Of a stretch of 64,000 bases of DNA, positions 50,201-57,200 are shown piece by piece; positions within the stretch are counted from its first letter, which is position 1; every line of letters begins with the position of its first letter. The notes beneath the pieces are model-generated. The model made no database searches and had not been told where the DNA came from. It was given only the letters and a program-made list of their open reading frames with translations. Source of the stretch: a virus; the IMG/VR virus record IMGVR_UViG_3300025401_000016, positions 1 to 64,000 of that record; one strand, given 5' to 3'. Position numbers and translations under genes: made by a program.

Positions 50201-52172
50201 TACTACATTAAATGGAACTACTTGGTCTACTCCTACAATAACACCTACCGTTACTACAAAATTAAATAGTTCAACTTATGCATTAGGTAAATTTGTAATT
50301 GTAGGTGATAATGGTACTATACTAACCTCAAGTGATGGGTTAACATTTGATAAAGTAATAGTTAATGTAAATTATAATTTCAATTCTATTACATTTGATG
50401 GTACATATTTGTATATAGGTGCAGATGGCGGCAATATTTATCGCAGTAACAATCCATCTACAACTTGGTTGGATGTTAGTGTTATTGGACAACCAAGCAA
50501 TCAAATAGATCCATTAGAAAAATTACCTTATGTAACAGTTAAAGGTAATGATTTCTTATTTGGTTATGGACCAGAAGAATTAGTTCCTGGTGTAATGACA
50601 GACATCGTATCGATACGTGTAATCACAACCCCTGGCAGTCATTGGGATGATAATGACTTGATACTTCAAAATGTAGGCGGTTCATATATTGGATATACAA
50701 ATTTCAATAAAGCGCACCAACTAGTTACTGTTACTGCACAAAAATTCAGTTTTTCTAATTTAGTTGTAAATCCTGCACAATTAAGTGTTTTCTTGTTTGA
50801 TTCAACTGATGGTACAGGAACAGGTACACGATTATATCAAACTATAGATTATACGATCAATTGGATTACTAAAGTAGTTACATTAGTTAATTCTGTAGAT
50901 TCAATGAAATCAATTGTAGTTGAAGTATATGAAATTGGTAATGGTAATCAATATGCTCGTGGTACATCTGATAATATTCCATTACAGACAAATAGTTTAA
51001 CTGGTCTTAGTGAAATACATATACAACATGCATATATACCGCAAGATAATAACCCGGTCTGTTACCATAATGGAAATAAACTTGTATATGAAACCGACTA
51101 TTTTGTCACCTATAGTGGCGGTGAGTACAACTATACAATAATAAGTTTTGCAAATACATATGATCAATCAATAGATTTCATTTCTTTTGCATTATTAGAT
51201 ACTAGTAAAAATCATCTTAACTTGTATGAAATTGGTTATTCAATTCCTGAGACACAAGTATTCAGTTATACATCTAGTAGTGTGTTTAATTTGTCAAGTA
51301 ATATTACTGTGAATACACCAAATGCAACAAATGCAATTGTTGAAAAGAATGGATTAAGATTAGCATCTAGTGATTACACAATTGATACGACAGCCAATAC
51401 ATTAACCATATCTGCATCATTGAGTGCAGGTGATCATGTTGCGATTACAACATTCAACGAAACGAAACGCTTATTCTTGAATACCAAAACAAGTACATCA
51501 TTGAGTGGAAGTAGCGTTACATTGACAATGGACCAACCAGTTGATTCCGGTACATATCCTGATGTCACTCCTTATTACTATACCAATGCATTAGTGTATA
51601 TCAATGGAAAAATAATAAGCCCTGACTTATACTCATTCCAAACTGGTACTAATACAATTACTATTACTCCTAAAACTTCTGTTAGTAGCGGGGACGTGGT
51701 AACAGTATTAGCGATGGTTACAGGAGCAACACCAAATAGCAATACATTCACGATTGATATTGATAAAAACTCAAATATGAGTATATATAGGGATAATGAT
51801 GTTGATGGCACTTGGTTAGTTCAAGATTTACTATTAACTGATGATACCATATATGTAAATGATGTTTCACGAATTGTAGATATTACAACGACTGATACTA
51901 ATATTGTACAGATTAACGGTGAGAAAATAAGATTTTTATTATTAGATCCTATCAATAATGCATTGGTTGGGTTAGTCCGCGGGGTATTAGGTTCAGCAGT
52001 CTCAGAAACTCATTCAAAATATGACATTGTTTATGGTAGAAATAATAAAGTAAAACTAGATCCAATGTACTATACAGAGACATGGGAAAGTAAAAACATC
52101 AATAGCAAGGGTGATCCATTACAATTAAGCACTGGTTCAGTACCCAATTTCTTAAATTACGGACATTATTAA
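35289..52172 (+). CDS. Giant 5627-residue virion protein, probable baseplate/fibre hub
   Basis: An uninterrupted 16.9-kb frame. The N-terminal 130 residues ('RTIDFLPEIFQTRTNQLFLNATLDQL' region, 'YLVEPDSVRNNYQLEPSVV', 'YSWDSFVDLDKIINYGQYYW' region) match my memory of very large structural proteins of marine T4-like phages. It stands in the place of T4 gene 7. Seen along it: FG-GAP-like propeller blades (about residues 2168-3180); 'GTGY..ND.(L/I)TI.G..LGG' modules near 2405, 2568, 4261, 4340 and, less regular, 4507; a 'SILYVNNARGL...IDNEVIAY...LTRGL' module near 3965 that recurs near 5517; BNR/Asp-box-like blades ('STDG..W') near 4755-5070. No membrane segment or signal peptide. Inferred: large peripheral baseplate component with sugar- or surface-binding propellers. 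Confidence 0.7.
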   Translation: MVTRTRTIDFLPEIFQTRTNQLFLNATLDQLVQQPDFKKVQGFIGSKFGYGVKSTDTYLVEPDSVRNNYQLEPSVVFQKTGTSQAIDLITYPGIIDALRTESGINVSDNKLFNNQFYSWDSFVDLDKIINYGQYYWIPTGPESVNITTEKLLLDSTYTIINNPNTYDFSINGATPIVGNPEITLVRGGTYTFLVNQDTPFYIQTMPGISGVDPTKTNVSTREIYGVTNNGVPNSVMTFTVPMADAEDGYRYPVGITIDVVTTLDFNQVNGQYVFAIDGVTDLENKLLMFYGQDPNATSSVDGSILNQNLYRINYVPTSDPLQFLIQLTAYTSIPTEIRIDANSGKQFIGKSFVKNAVGEIILLPQITSNLNTLYYVDGTNDKKYGIIKLVDDVFSSVLNVNDILGSTNYVSPNGITFSNGLRVTFTGSVYPENYLNDSYYVEGVGTSINLIPSSQQIVTEPFGQYIDQPFDEAYFGTTPFDNSKDLPNVQDYITINRNSRDKNAWSRSNCWFHVDVLKTIANNNNISPIASAALASTTNRAKRPIIEFYPNLRLFDHGINGKDTIDYFDNITPNALSTIAGGSLNVYYPDGPTSALFDGARVVFAADNDINVRNKIYTCHVATINNKQIITLSVAFDGNIEYLDNVHVSRGESNAGYSFYFDGNQWLNCQEKQTVNQSPLFDLFDKNGNSLSDQEYYPGSDFKGCTLFEYLLGSNPLDPVLNLPISYSGVGNLNDIVFQTSLNANTFNYVINNTSYNEQVNIGYVHSYDKNNQLVRKIGWNTAVERSFQYQIFNFVYNSVTMPNGPIFVADVMIKDSMSTMWPTIVVYVDNSVVDSTNYTVTNTNDTTSITITSSISDGTHVDIMLYSDQTSNIGYYDIPTNLDHNPFNETITTLTSGDIRGHYKSICNNLAGNLIGTSFGANNYRDLGDVTGYGTRIIQNSSSLPIAAAFIRKQSANFFNGLIYNSNEYVKFKSTLVYTVDQQNYTPYDSAAYMLDDTLSIMVGVKSPDNSFFWSDMIPNQNPTISNSYAFRIGLSKALFPLSRVYDFTVANYYGVLAYVNRTVDGLPVQLQLAKDIDYVIVDNYLEIIVPLNDGDVITVNEYDQTYGSYIPNTPTKLGFYPKYVPTVILDDTYSTPTYFIIGHDGSYTKLYGEYNNGLLQDFRDKVLYEFELRVYNNMKVNTTFAIQPNDIRPGFFRDTGYSYDEYMSIYTTNFLNWVGLNRINYTNQFYDSTDDYTYNYNTAISSLSNTTFNSGNWRGIFLNLYDTCNPHDRPWEMLGFVIEPSWWQTRYGAAPYTSDNLLLWTDLSNGFIYNNGNSYIDKNYVRDGLLKIIPVDENGNLLSPFRIKGLIKRYKITDFKNNWSVGDVGPAEYSYIKSSSYPFDLMRIYALLKPSDFFCLGLDLDGYRYNTEFNQFLTDDRYRTSLTNINVYGNGQGLARSLQDQYAKHSYLNWLVDYLNQYGVGSSETIANTLASLDVRLAYRMAGFSDQNQLQFLIEKGSPNSTSNSLLIPDDSYSILLYQNEPNDIIVYSSVIVQKTLTGYKVFGNSQNKAYFLSYAPYYNNLVNPITVANTTVNIPITYTTTVITTPYGTEFSSVQLLCEFLKGYGNYLESQGMQFNDIENNVAITWDQMIAEILYWYNSGWEVGSTINVNPNANTLTIDTGSTVVQPLTDYTHNFVLNQNLVQFPLESLAITRIDTQFTVKSLSQADAISYFKSTLSSVEHAVVFNNVTVFNDVVFNLLTGLRQQRLYLRGTKSNNWNGTLYAPGFIINQSNVEPWTPNTQYYKGDTVLYKNSYYMANIPVIIPSDVFTASNWIKTQYQNIHKGLIANPNTRASESQLYYDTHSSNLQNDADLLGYSLIGYRPRSYLSDINLTDPSQVNLYQSMIALKGTENALNILQSIDLNAIQFNYSMYENWLVQKSEYGGILNQNFIEFTLDGGMLTGNPAIVSVIVDKPVSASQQEVPLYSLTNYGRLLDNTNILPLKTTQNTKGLPSAGYANLNDTTYYSYNLNQLPNSTIYNLYGDDYIYLADSNGDWGMYCAIPIKDVRVTHVINNLNGTVTITFTKSPLLNVGDMIGILNFDTRVDGYYTIDVVVNNTTYIITLTLSNNVTQVTSGTASFVFNLESVRLSSPIGLLNLSLPYEYSNNLVWVDSDKNNNWAVLEKSLNYTKQNFLGSISGNETYGDSVNYVPGVGYVVGDSTLGNVYTYAKTDNGYILRNTISHTPPFGKTIARNDEFLLVSSPDSSLTYIYIYRIVQSPEIEALVPEQILSFALDTPVGNTMTVSGDGQLLFLSIDGYRTNSLSDTWVIPPTVLVYKRNPSYTYQHIKSTQEITINGTPVYELMRLSEATLPDKKYFKVMGDQTVNGDIHTGARVTFYQYTQFGTSSIYSFGYIPQAYTKPAVVVTGGSGTSASFDVTLNQTRYTAAIHAAGTGYTVNDILTIPYTILDGLSTTNNLVIKVVTVSSTGQITSASIVSGVANGYNLNTDPADSQSVLFKATGFPNSSNNYLQQYRKYYLKLTGTIPVGTVISFDPTADIVDYTLTANNTYYGTLLTGITATNKVSTSGTGTVKFDVDVNGATYLNATPSLGYLGTGYAVNDTLTILGSSLGGVDTTNDLVLQVTAIGTSGSIAQVEIVSGTAVSSEYTTLYLDNSNLQATLFAETFIALDYGPSHVSSYILSDTSNAVYVYKNMLPNYVTIITSKYDIISDVTTYFTVEYIGYSVTGVNTYVRSVNNQFSLVGNLNNAISQDPATGLYSLGQVPTNSFGSSIANSYNGDKLFIGSPTSNFNDAIANVGYVYIYTRLSETWEVQYDVASTDFYTLILPWVPDPSSSVYINGAMLETNQYVVLNLLSQGCFLLIGPRVHAGDIITLSSPNFVLDARIASYDSLAQLHQGQKFGSSLACNISGSELLVGTPYDVTVKGQEGAVYRYTNEGKKFGTITALIAANNQLGATYILLNGYRVTIPASADAYDVANAINEFAVPNIIAYVYDAPTGENLLRIRLLNQDLISGDNKLNIAVFNGNFLYELGISSYIKTQTIREPHPQNSSRFGLKLAFNEASSFVVTAPRATRYLNTVFDLIDANNSHNNTVFDNNLTIFEDSFSNAGAAYVYDYVTPYKETLLNTGQFIFGQAVNDTIIDYGPTPEYGLSVAFSNNIIMVGSPNFKSNTQIQTLTFMGDGTTKRFGPLADGITIFQLLVKVDGLPLKAITDTMYYNGDGVRTIFPIPGQLQPSDLLVTVNNAQKVPYTDYITSGNNLTFTTVPGSGSVVAITGLSSNTFRLDSNMSGGLHILFYSAPSNNSVITVVENLTSSVNGYAAENGSVIIYENTKGITNWHTYRSPCEIVDVAKINKVQLYNNIDNTNLDSLDYFDPLNGKLLGAVKENIDYISSNDPAGYNSDVSHASGKNTWGQDHVGKLWYDTSTSKYLDYHQDDLSYNSSYWGYLFPGSIVSVYTWISSSVDPSMYKGPGTVYNTNLYAVSYSTTSASQLNATYYFWVRNTNTLYGDKTLTDTVLENYISDPQNSGITYFAPLTSNTFALYNSRDNINGLNTNIHIGYSSGNGQSVSHAEYELIRANFADDFLPGFIDNNLGITSPTGLYSVLLDSFAGADEAGEIVPNFRLPAYLQVGINVRPRQSMFINRFNALKNYLTYANNIIIQYPINDYSAPSFLYTTGEYYNTSNYWYNVYWWQTGYDNNTKTAVEVSTYSDLLKLTPTSGLIVGVRQNNKGKREIYIYNNNIWSRIGLQDGTIQFSSALWDYTNNLIGFGNSFFDTTPFGYFPSIETRYIIRALNEQIYVNELLEHRNKSLILIFEYIQSENIAGHNYLPWLNKSSFVDIDYVVRSLIQTPNYRPDNDILISGYVDEIKPYHSVVRNIEYKYTVQDNTETYSTDFDLPPLYNKTSGKFTSPNLVYNVKQLGTGNYLASDPIWQNTNYSDWINNYGLSLVDSPNYIVCLLKTYASAADSILYVNNARGLPIEGIMKIDNEVIAYNTIDIEHGTISGLTRGLNQTVVVEHFAGASVIMDLPAIVVLDSGRGYIDPPTVTAVIDTTIYPAPIVPAVLKPIMSGDRVVGVTVVNPGKNYPTVPEIVISSSYNVSFTSDQINYAASTIVLPTTYLVTGDLIRSTSDSSTQTTVADGYYYIYVLAQLVGGELVEITLHKSFSDSLAGNGKVQLVPPTNLVTYTFGLTAQAVPQVSNTVVRGLSPKLRFDRTSYEPKIVPWKPSLFYSSPYAGVGSDISQTLGLNYGTVINTIPDSGTVSPSGGTGATFTIYNMLLGGTYDAVIVHSGTGYHVNDVITIAGNLLNGATTANDCRITVTAVKNIYNNGQGMNQDSTSGSGTGALFIITSNGSTYTVTSGYHYGTGYVANDTITFVGTRFGGATPANDLVITVTSANASGAIAQGGFTYAGTPVNTGSITSVSVAGIPITANIGASATGVLLPITNSTTDGNGDIVVSFNYAVSGMTPAQIQGSPIYFYNSNEYYTYDDTLNSGAKLEIYRPRFDPYNLREEYTVKVISSGNIYNDNSVIVIAGTNLGGTSPANDATIFITTGEATGNHPISTVRVTGVSYDAFDIYYAKPVNNTDVQVYVDSTMKIPLKASHYTYTNYVSLSTGTNPVSYAYIPEPIYAGESYIYDESSYVIYNDIAYRCIQSNNDSTFIASKWVKVNQDDVNLNALDRIATYYSPTSNMLPKDIKQLIAGVSYPDNVYYGNSFSPEDSYPIDVVVAGQEFYPTNVNIISLIYDGTHYIGLSENSQHSSVLSSTDGIHYNNNTVSTQPLSVTSITYYDPYQQYLVTTGVAENPIMLSYDLENWVTVGATVNKFGVSHFDETPFDVNQISCPPGVLNSITVAQGYYYAAGETILSSPDGTTWTTVSPSDNSTRMLYCIKNIVTSHFDGFVAVGGETIVTSDAGTSAPATTNASTIIYSTDGVTWTVLTPYITTNTLYTICSSPTTIVVAGDNGCVYTTLNGTTWSTPTITPTVTTKLNSSTYALGKFVIVGDNGTILTSSDGLTFDKVIVNVNYNFNSITFDGTYLYIGADGGNIYRSNNPSTTWLDVSVIGQPSNQIDPLEKLPYVTVKGNDFLFGYGPEELVPGVMTDIVSIRVITTPGSHWDDNDLILQNVGGSYIGYTNFNKAHQLVTVTAQKFSFSNLVVNPAQLSVFLFDSTDGTGTGTRLYQTIDYTINWITKVVTLVNSVDSMKSIVVEVYEIGNGNQYARGTSDNIPLQTNSLTGLSEIHIQHAYIPQDNNPVCYHNGNKLVYETDYFVTYSGGEYNYTIISFANTYDQSIDFISFALLDTSKNHLNLYEIGYSIPETQVFSYTSSSVFNLSSNITVNTPNATNAIVEKNGLRLASSDYTIDTTANTLTISASLSAGDHVAITTFNETKRLFLNTKTSTSLSGSSVTLTMDQPVDSGTYPDVTPYYYTNALVYINGKIISPDLYSFQTGTNTITITPKTSVSSGDVVTVLAMVTGATPNSNTFTIDIDKNSNMSIYRDNDVDGTWLVQDLLLTDDTIYVNDVSRIVDITTTDTNIVQINGEKIRFLLLDPINNALVGLVRGVLGSAVSETHSKYDIVYGRNNKVKLDPMYYTETWESKNINSKGDPLQLSTGSVPNFLNYGHY

Positions 52173-52174
52173 TA

Positions 52175-52182
52175 GATAAATA
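52175..52182 (+). promoter_or_regulatory. Late-promoter-like GATAAATA after giant gene
   Basis: GATAAATA directly behind the stop of the giant gene, 5 bases before the ATG of the 48-residue gene. A transcript would start about at that ATG, so it more likely serves the gene at 52334. Confidence 0.35.
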
Positions 52183-52187
52183 ACATA

Positions 52188-52334
52188 ATGAGTGAAAAAG
52201 AACCAGAAAAAATTGAAGTTGAAGAACAAAAAAAGCCGGTTGACGAACAATCCGGCATATACTTTAGCTCCAGCGTAAAGATTTACGATCCTAACACCAG
52301 TGAAGTGATAGTTCAAATTAGAGGCGATAATTAA
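52188..52334 (+). CDS. 48-residue charged protein
   Basis: A short frame: ATG at 52188, TAA at 52332-52334 overlapping the next ATG. The N-terminal half is rich in Glu and Lys; the C-terminal half 'SSVKIYDPNTSEVIVQIRG' resembles the start of the following protein ('GFLKIYDPVTQEVFLEK'). Overlap of stop and start (TAATG) suggests translational coupling. Function unknown; perhaps a small virion protein or chaperone sharing a binding motif with its neighbour. Confidence 0.6.
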   Translation: MSEKEPEKIEVEEQKKPVDEQSGIYFSSSVKIYDPNTSEVIVQIRGDN

Positions 52335-52951
52335 TGTTTAATAGCATACCATTTACAATTAGAGGATTTCTAAAAATATATGATCCTGTGACACAGGAAG
52401 TATTTTTAGAAAAAGACAACGCTATTCACTATGAAAATATGAGCATTGCAATTGCTGATAGTCTTAGTAATAGGGGTGTAGGTACCATTTATCAAATGGG
52501 GTTTGGTAACGGTGGTAGTAGCGTGGATACTACTGGTATTATCACATATTTACCAACCAATACAACTGGACAAAATGCTAGTTTGTATAATCAAACATAT
52601 GCAAAAATCATTGATGATACAAACATATTAAACACCAATCCAATTAGAAATAAAATGAGTAGCAACCATTCAACAGGTAAAGTCTACACAGATATTATTG
52701 TTTCTTGTTTATTAGATTATTCAGAGCCATCTGGACAGACAGCTTTTGATAATGGTACATACATGCAAAGTGATTTTGTTTTTGACGAAATCGGATTATT
52801 AGCAAATTACGGAACAGATAGTAATGGTGGAAAAATAACTAAACTACTAACTCATGTTATTTTTCATCCAGTACAAAAAAGTTTAAACCGTCAAATTCAA
52901 GTTGACTATACAGTTCGTGTACAAAGCTTGACTAATATGGTTACAATTTAA
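52334..52951 (+). CDS. Conserved-type virion structural protein
   Basis: A 205-residue protein. After 'FTIRGFLKIYDPVTQEVFLEKDNAIHYENMS' region (residues 7-38) comes 'GTIYQMGFGNGGSSVDTTG' region, then beta strands ending 'LTHVIFHPVQKSLNRQIQVDYTVRV' region. The pattern resembles small structural proteins near the baseplate/fibre genes of T4-like aquatic phages, but I cannot name a T4 equivalent. It has no catalytic motif, signal or membrane segment. It is coupled to the 48-residue gene upstream and followed by a late-type promoter. Confidence 0.55.
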   Translation: MFNSIPFTIRGFLKIYDPVTQEVFLEKDNAIHYENMSIAIADSLSNRGVGTIYQMGFGNGGSSVDTTGIITYLPTNTTGQNASLYNQTYAKIIDDTNILNTNPIRNKMSSNHSTGKVYTDIIVSCLLDYSEPSGQTAFDNGTYMQSDFVFDEIGLLANYGTDSNGGKITKLLTHVIFHPVQKSLNRQIQVDYTVRVQSLTNMVTI

Positions 52952-52959
52952 CATAAATA
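52952..52959 (+). promoter_or_regulatory. Late-promoter-like CATAAATA
   Basis: CATAAATA on the plus strand, 19 bases before the ATG at 52979, which also has a CGGAGAG ribosome site. Confidence 0.55.
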
Positions 52960-52978
52960 TATAACGGAGAGACATTAA

Positions 52979-54232
52979 ATGGCGGCACAATATACAATAT
53001 TACGTAGCAATGGTCAAGTATTGACTACGATTCAAGATGGAACAATTAATACAACAAGCACATCGCTTTCATTGTTTGGCAGAAATTCTAGTCAATATGG
53101 AGCCGCACTTGATACTAACTTTGTTCAGTTGCTAGAAAATTTCAGTTCTCCCACACCACCTGCGAATCCAATCAAGGGTCAATTGTGGTTCAATAGTTCA
53201 CAGAATACATTGAATGTATGCCCTGCTGACAATACAAGTACTGCTACTGCATGGATTACATTAACAAGTACAAATTCAGGTGGAACTGCAACATTAGGTA
53301 ATTTAGTAGTAACTGGTAATGTTACATCTGGAAATGCAAGTTTAGGAAATATTGCAACTGCAAACAACTTTACAACAGGCAATGCTACGATTACTGCAAA
53401 TGTTACGGCAGCAAATGCATCATTTACAAACGCAAATATAAGTACACTTAAAACACAAATTCTTACTGCTGGTGGAACTAGTGTAACAGGAACATTAACA
53501 GGATTATGGTCTGCCGTAGGCACAAGTTCAGGAAATGCATTAACCATTCAAACTGGAAACTTAGCAGTTAACAATACTGGAAATGTATATGGTATCTTAT
53601 GTGACAAATATATGTACGCAAATGGACAACCTTTTAATCCAAGTGGAACATACAATGATGCAAATGTATATACTTTCTTAACTGGAAGTAGCCCAGGTGG
53701 TGCACCAAGTAGCCCATTCAACGGAGCATTGACTCCTTCTTCATTAACAACTAGCAATATATCAGCTGGTCTTACTGCTGCAGCAACAGGCAACATCACA
53801 GGTACATGGACATTGACTGCAGGATCTACAATTCAAGCAACATATGCTGACTTGGCAGAACGTTTTGAATCAGATATGACTTATGATGAAGGAACAGTAG
53901 TTGAATTAGGCGGTGACAAAGAAGTTACTGCAGTGGTAGATGAATTGAGTGACAGAGTATTTGGTGTAGTTAGTATGAAGGCTGCCTATGTTATGAATAG
54001 CCAACATGGATATACTAATGAAACACATCCAGCAATCGCACTAAGTGGTCGTGTACCAGTTAAAGTTATTGGACAAGTTCGCAAAGGTGATAGATTAGTG
54101 AGCGCTGGTAAAGGTAAAGCTAGGTCTGCTACAAAAAATGAAGCAAATGCATTTAATACAATAGGTCGTGCATTAACAGATAAAGATACTTCAGATGAAG
54201 GCATAATTACAGCGTTTGTAACAGTTAAATAA
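52979..54232 (+). CDS. Fibre-type protein with conserved C-terminal domain
   Basis: A 417-residue protein. The N-terminal 70 residues ('TTSTSLSLFGRNSSQYGAALDTNFVQLLENF' region, 'PPANPIKGQLWFNSS') are a virion-attachment type domain that I associate with marine T4-like phages. Residues about 100-190 are short Asn/Ala/Thr strands like those of the minus-strand fibres. From about 288 a different domain begins with 'ATYADLAERFESDMTYDEGTVVELGG', then 'GVVSMKAAYVMNS' and 'ALSGRVPVKVIGQVRKGDRLV', found at the ends of many phage fibres and related to intramolecular-processing domains; I see no clear catalytic residues, so self-cleavage is only a possibility. Confidence 0.7.
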   Translation: MAAQYTILRSNGQVLTTIQDGTINTTSTSLSLFGRNSSQYGAALDTNFVQLLENFSSPTPPANPIKGQLWFNSSQNTLNVCPADNTSTATAWITLTSTNSGGTATLGNLVVTGNVTSGNASLGNIATANNFTTGNATITANVTAANASFTNANISTLKTQILTAGGTSVTGTLTGLWSAVGTSSGNALTIQTGNLAVNNTGNVYGILCDKYMYANGQPFNPSGTYNDANVYTFLTGSSPGGAPSSPFNGALTPSSLTTSNISAGLTAAATGNITGTWTLTAGSTIQATYADLAERFESDMTYDEGTVVELGGDKEVTAVVDELSDRVFGVVSMKAAYVMNSQHGYTNETHPAIALSGRVPVKVIGQVRKGDRLVSAGKGKARSATKNEANAFNTIGRALTDKDTSDEGIITAFVTVK

Positions 54233-54242
54233 GGATTTAGTA

Positions 54243-57200
54243 ATGACATATAAATCAAAGTCATTAGTACAAGCTATTGATTATAATACCATAATTGGTA
54301 CTGGTACTACAACTTCTAGTTCCACTGCTACAATTAATGTTGTAACATATTCTGATATCAATTATGGTACTGATAATTTACAGACAGTAGATATTTTAGT
54401 TCCAAGTACTTGGGATATCACAACTAATATTGGAACTCCACCAAAAGGTGTTGTACTTTGGATTCACGGTGGCGGTTGGATTATTGGTGATAAAAGCCAA
54501 GAACTTGGTGTTACTGTATCAAATGTACAACTTGAATACTTAGTAAAAGCCAATTATATAGTTGTAAATGCAAATTATAGACTAGCCGCAAGTACATCAC
54601 AAGATCCAACTCCTACTGGATTCTTCCCTAATAATGTCACTGACATACAACAAATTGTTAATTTTCTATTATCTGATGGTGCAGGATATACCAATGCACC
54701 TAATATTGGAGCTAGTAGAAATATGTGGAGATATACACGTGCTGCGGCTAAATCATTTGGTTTGATGGTTGCCGGTGGTTCTGCTGGTGGTCACTTGGCA
54801 ATAATGGGTGTAATGCAGAATGCATTGAATAACGGAGGCATTTTCCCTACATCTGTGTTAAGTATTGTAGGACCAATGAATCTAGTAACAGCCGGTGCAT
54901 CAGATGCACAGAATCCAGCTGGTACGGCAGCAGTAGGATTAATAAACACATACATGAATGGCGGAAATCCTGCATCAGCAAGCCCTTATTATCAACTATC
55001 AAATTGGTTAGCTAATAGCACTCTTGTTAATACAAATTGTAAATTTTACTTTTGGTATAATGATGCAGACACATTGGTACCAAATACAAGTATTGTTCCT
55101 TTCGCCACAAATTTACAAGCTGGATTAGCCAACGCAGCTAATGTCACACTTATTGAAGTCAATGTTGATAGTTCAGGTAATACAGGTGGTGCAGTTACAA
55201 GACCTGCAGGTAGTGATGGATATCCTACTATATACGCAGCCTCACATAACATTCCTGGTTTGGGCCCATATTCAATACCTTCTACATTAATTAATATAGC
55301 AACACAAGCGTTTCCTACAACATATACTCCTACTGTATTACCTAACTCAATAAATGCAGTATGGGGAACAGGCGTAGGTCCATCTGGTTATGGTCAAGCA
55401 CAATTAACGCCTATCGCAGATCCAACACTCAGTCATACAATTACTACAATCAGTGCCAAAGATTGGGAAAATGTAATAGCAGTTACTAATTTAATTGCAA
55501 ATCAACAGGGTACTACGATTCCTTCAATTACACCGCCTGTGATTGGTAGTAAAATTACAACAGATGCAAATTTAATAGCAGCCTTGCATTCAATCTATAC
55601 CAATAGAAATAATAGTGTACAACAAGGTACTCCATTAACCAATACAAAAACTAGTGCAGATACATGGAATAATATAATTGTATTTCAAAATGATTTAACA
55701 TTTACAGATCCAGATAGAACAAGATATTTTTTCAATTTAGGTGGACAAATAGAATTACAATTTAGTGCTACCGATGGTGCCTCAACTAGTATAGACCACA
55801 TATTCAATCAATTAGCAAGTAGTTGCGGATCTTTATACATTTCTGGTGTTAGTACAGGAACAGAAAACATTAATGGTGTTGTATATACTGGAGTAACGGT
55901 AGTAGGTGGTATACCTCCGACAACATCCAGTGGTAATATATTATTTACTACCGGTGGTTATTATGGTCTAACAACAGCTTATACTGAAATCTTTAGACGT
56001 ACTGTAGGCGGATCAGGTAGCGGAGCTGGTTCATATATAAGCGTATTAGCAAAAACAAACGGAACACACGGTAATAATGGTGATAATGGTACAGTAATCA
56101 ATATACAAACATGGTTTGTGCAAGTACCTAGTGGTATACACAATGTATCTGCTGGTACCACTGTTACATGTACAGTTATACCACCTTACTTAAACCCTAA
56201 CTCATATCCTGATATAACTAAATTACCGGCACATTATAGTCAAAGCGCAAGTGTTTATAAATTTAGCCAATCATGGGATGTACCAAGCAATTCATCAACT
56301 TATACTATTAATAACAAAACACTTGTAGCGGCAACATTAGGTGCCATCACATTTACTCCAACTACACAGGTTTCAGGAAAGCAATTTAGTATTAGTGTTG
56401 ATGCAAGTAATGGGTATGGATTAACATGGGCTATGACAATTGTTGGTGCTGCAAGTGCAACAAACTTGTCATACTCTGGTGCAATATCAACTGCATCAAC
56501 ATATACAATAAAGAAAGACGTACTTGCACCGTCAAAACCTGATACTTTGGTAGTTACTGTTACTATAGGTACAGGACCAAGTGCAGTCGTACAAACAGCT
56601 AATTATACAGTTACTGCTCCTGTATATACTAATACAGTAACAATGCCAACTAACAATAGTATAAACACAGGTGATACACTAACTATCGTTTTTGCTGGTT
56701 CGCCTAACGATACAATTACTGCTACTGGTTTATATCCGCCAGATCCACAAGACGATCCTACACAAGCTTATATAGTACCATCAATACCTCAAATATTTAA
56801 ACTAGATGCAACAGGTGCATATACATATACACATTCAAATTATGCATCACTCGTACCAGTAAGCCCATTCAAATTTACATTTGTATTTGGAAATGATTCT
56901 AAAACAATTATATCTAAAACATTAACTATAACACAAAGCGGTTCTAAACCAGTTAAAACTTATAATCTATATGCACAAGATCCTCAAGGTAATCCTAGTA
57001 GTGGAGTAAAACCCGGGGATAGCATATATTTTATATTAAAAACTACAAACGTACCTTATCAAACTCAAGTACCATTTACTATTGGTGGTATTAGTGCTCC
57101 GGCGGACGGAAGTATTGCATTAGCCGCAAGTGATTTTTCAAATATTAATCTAAATGGAAAAGATGAATCAATAGTAACAATTAGCGGAACACAAAATTTT

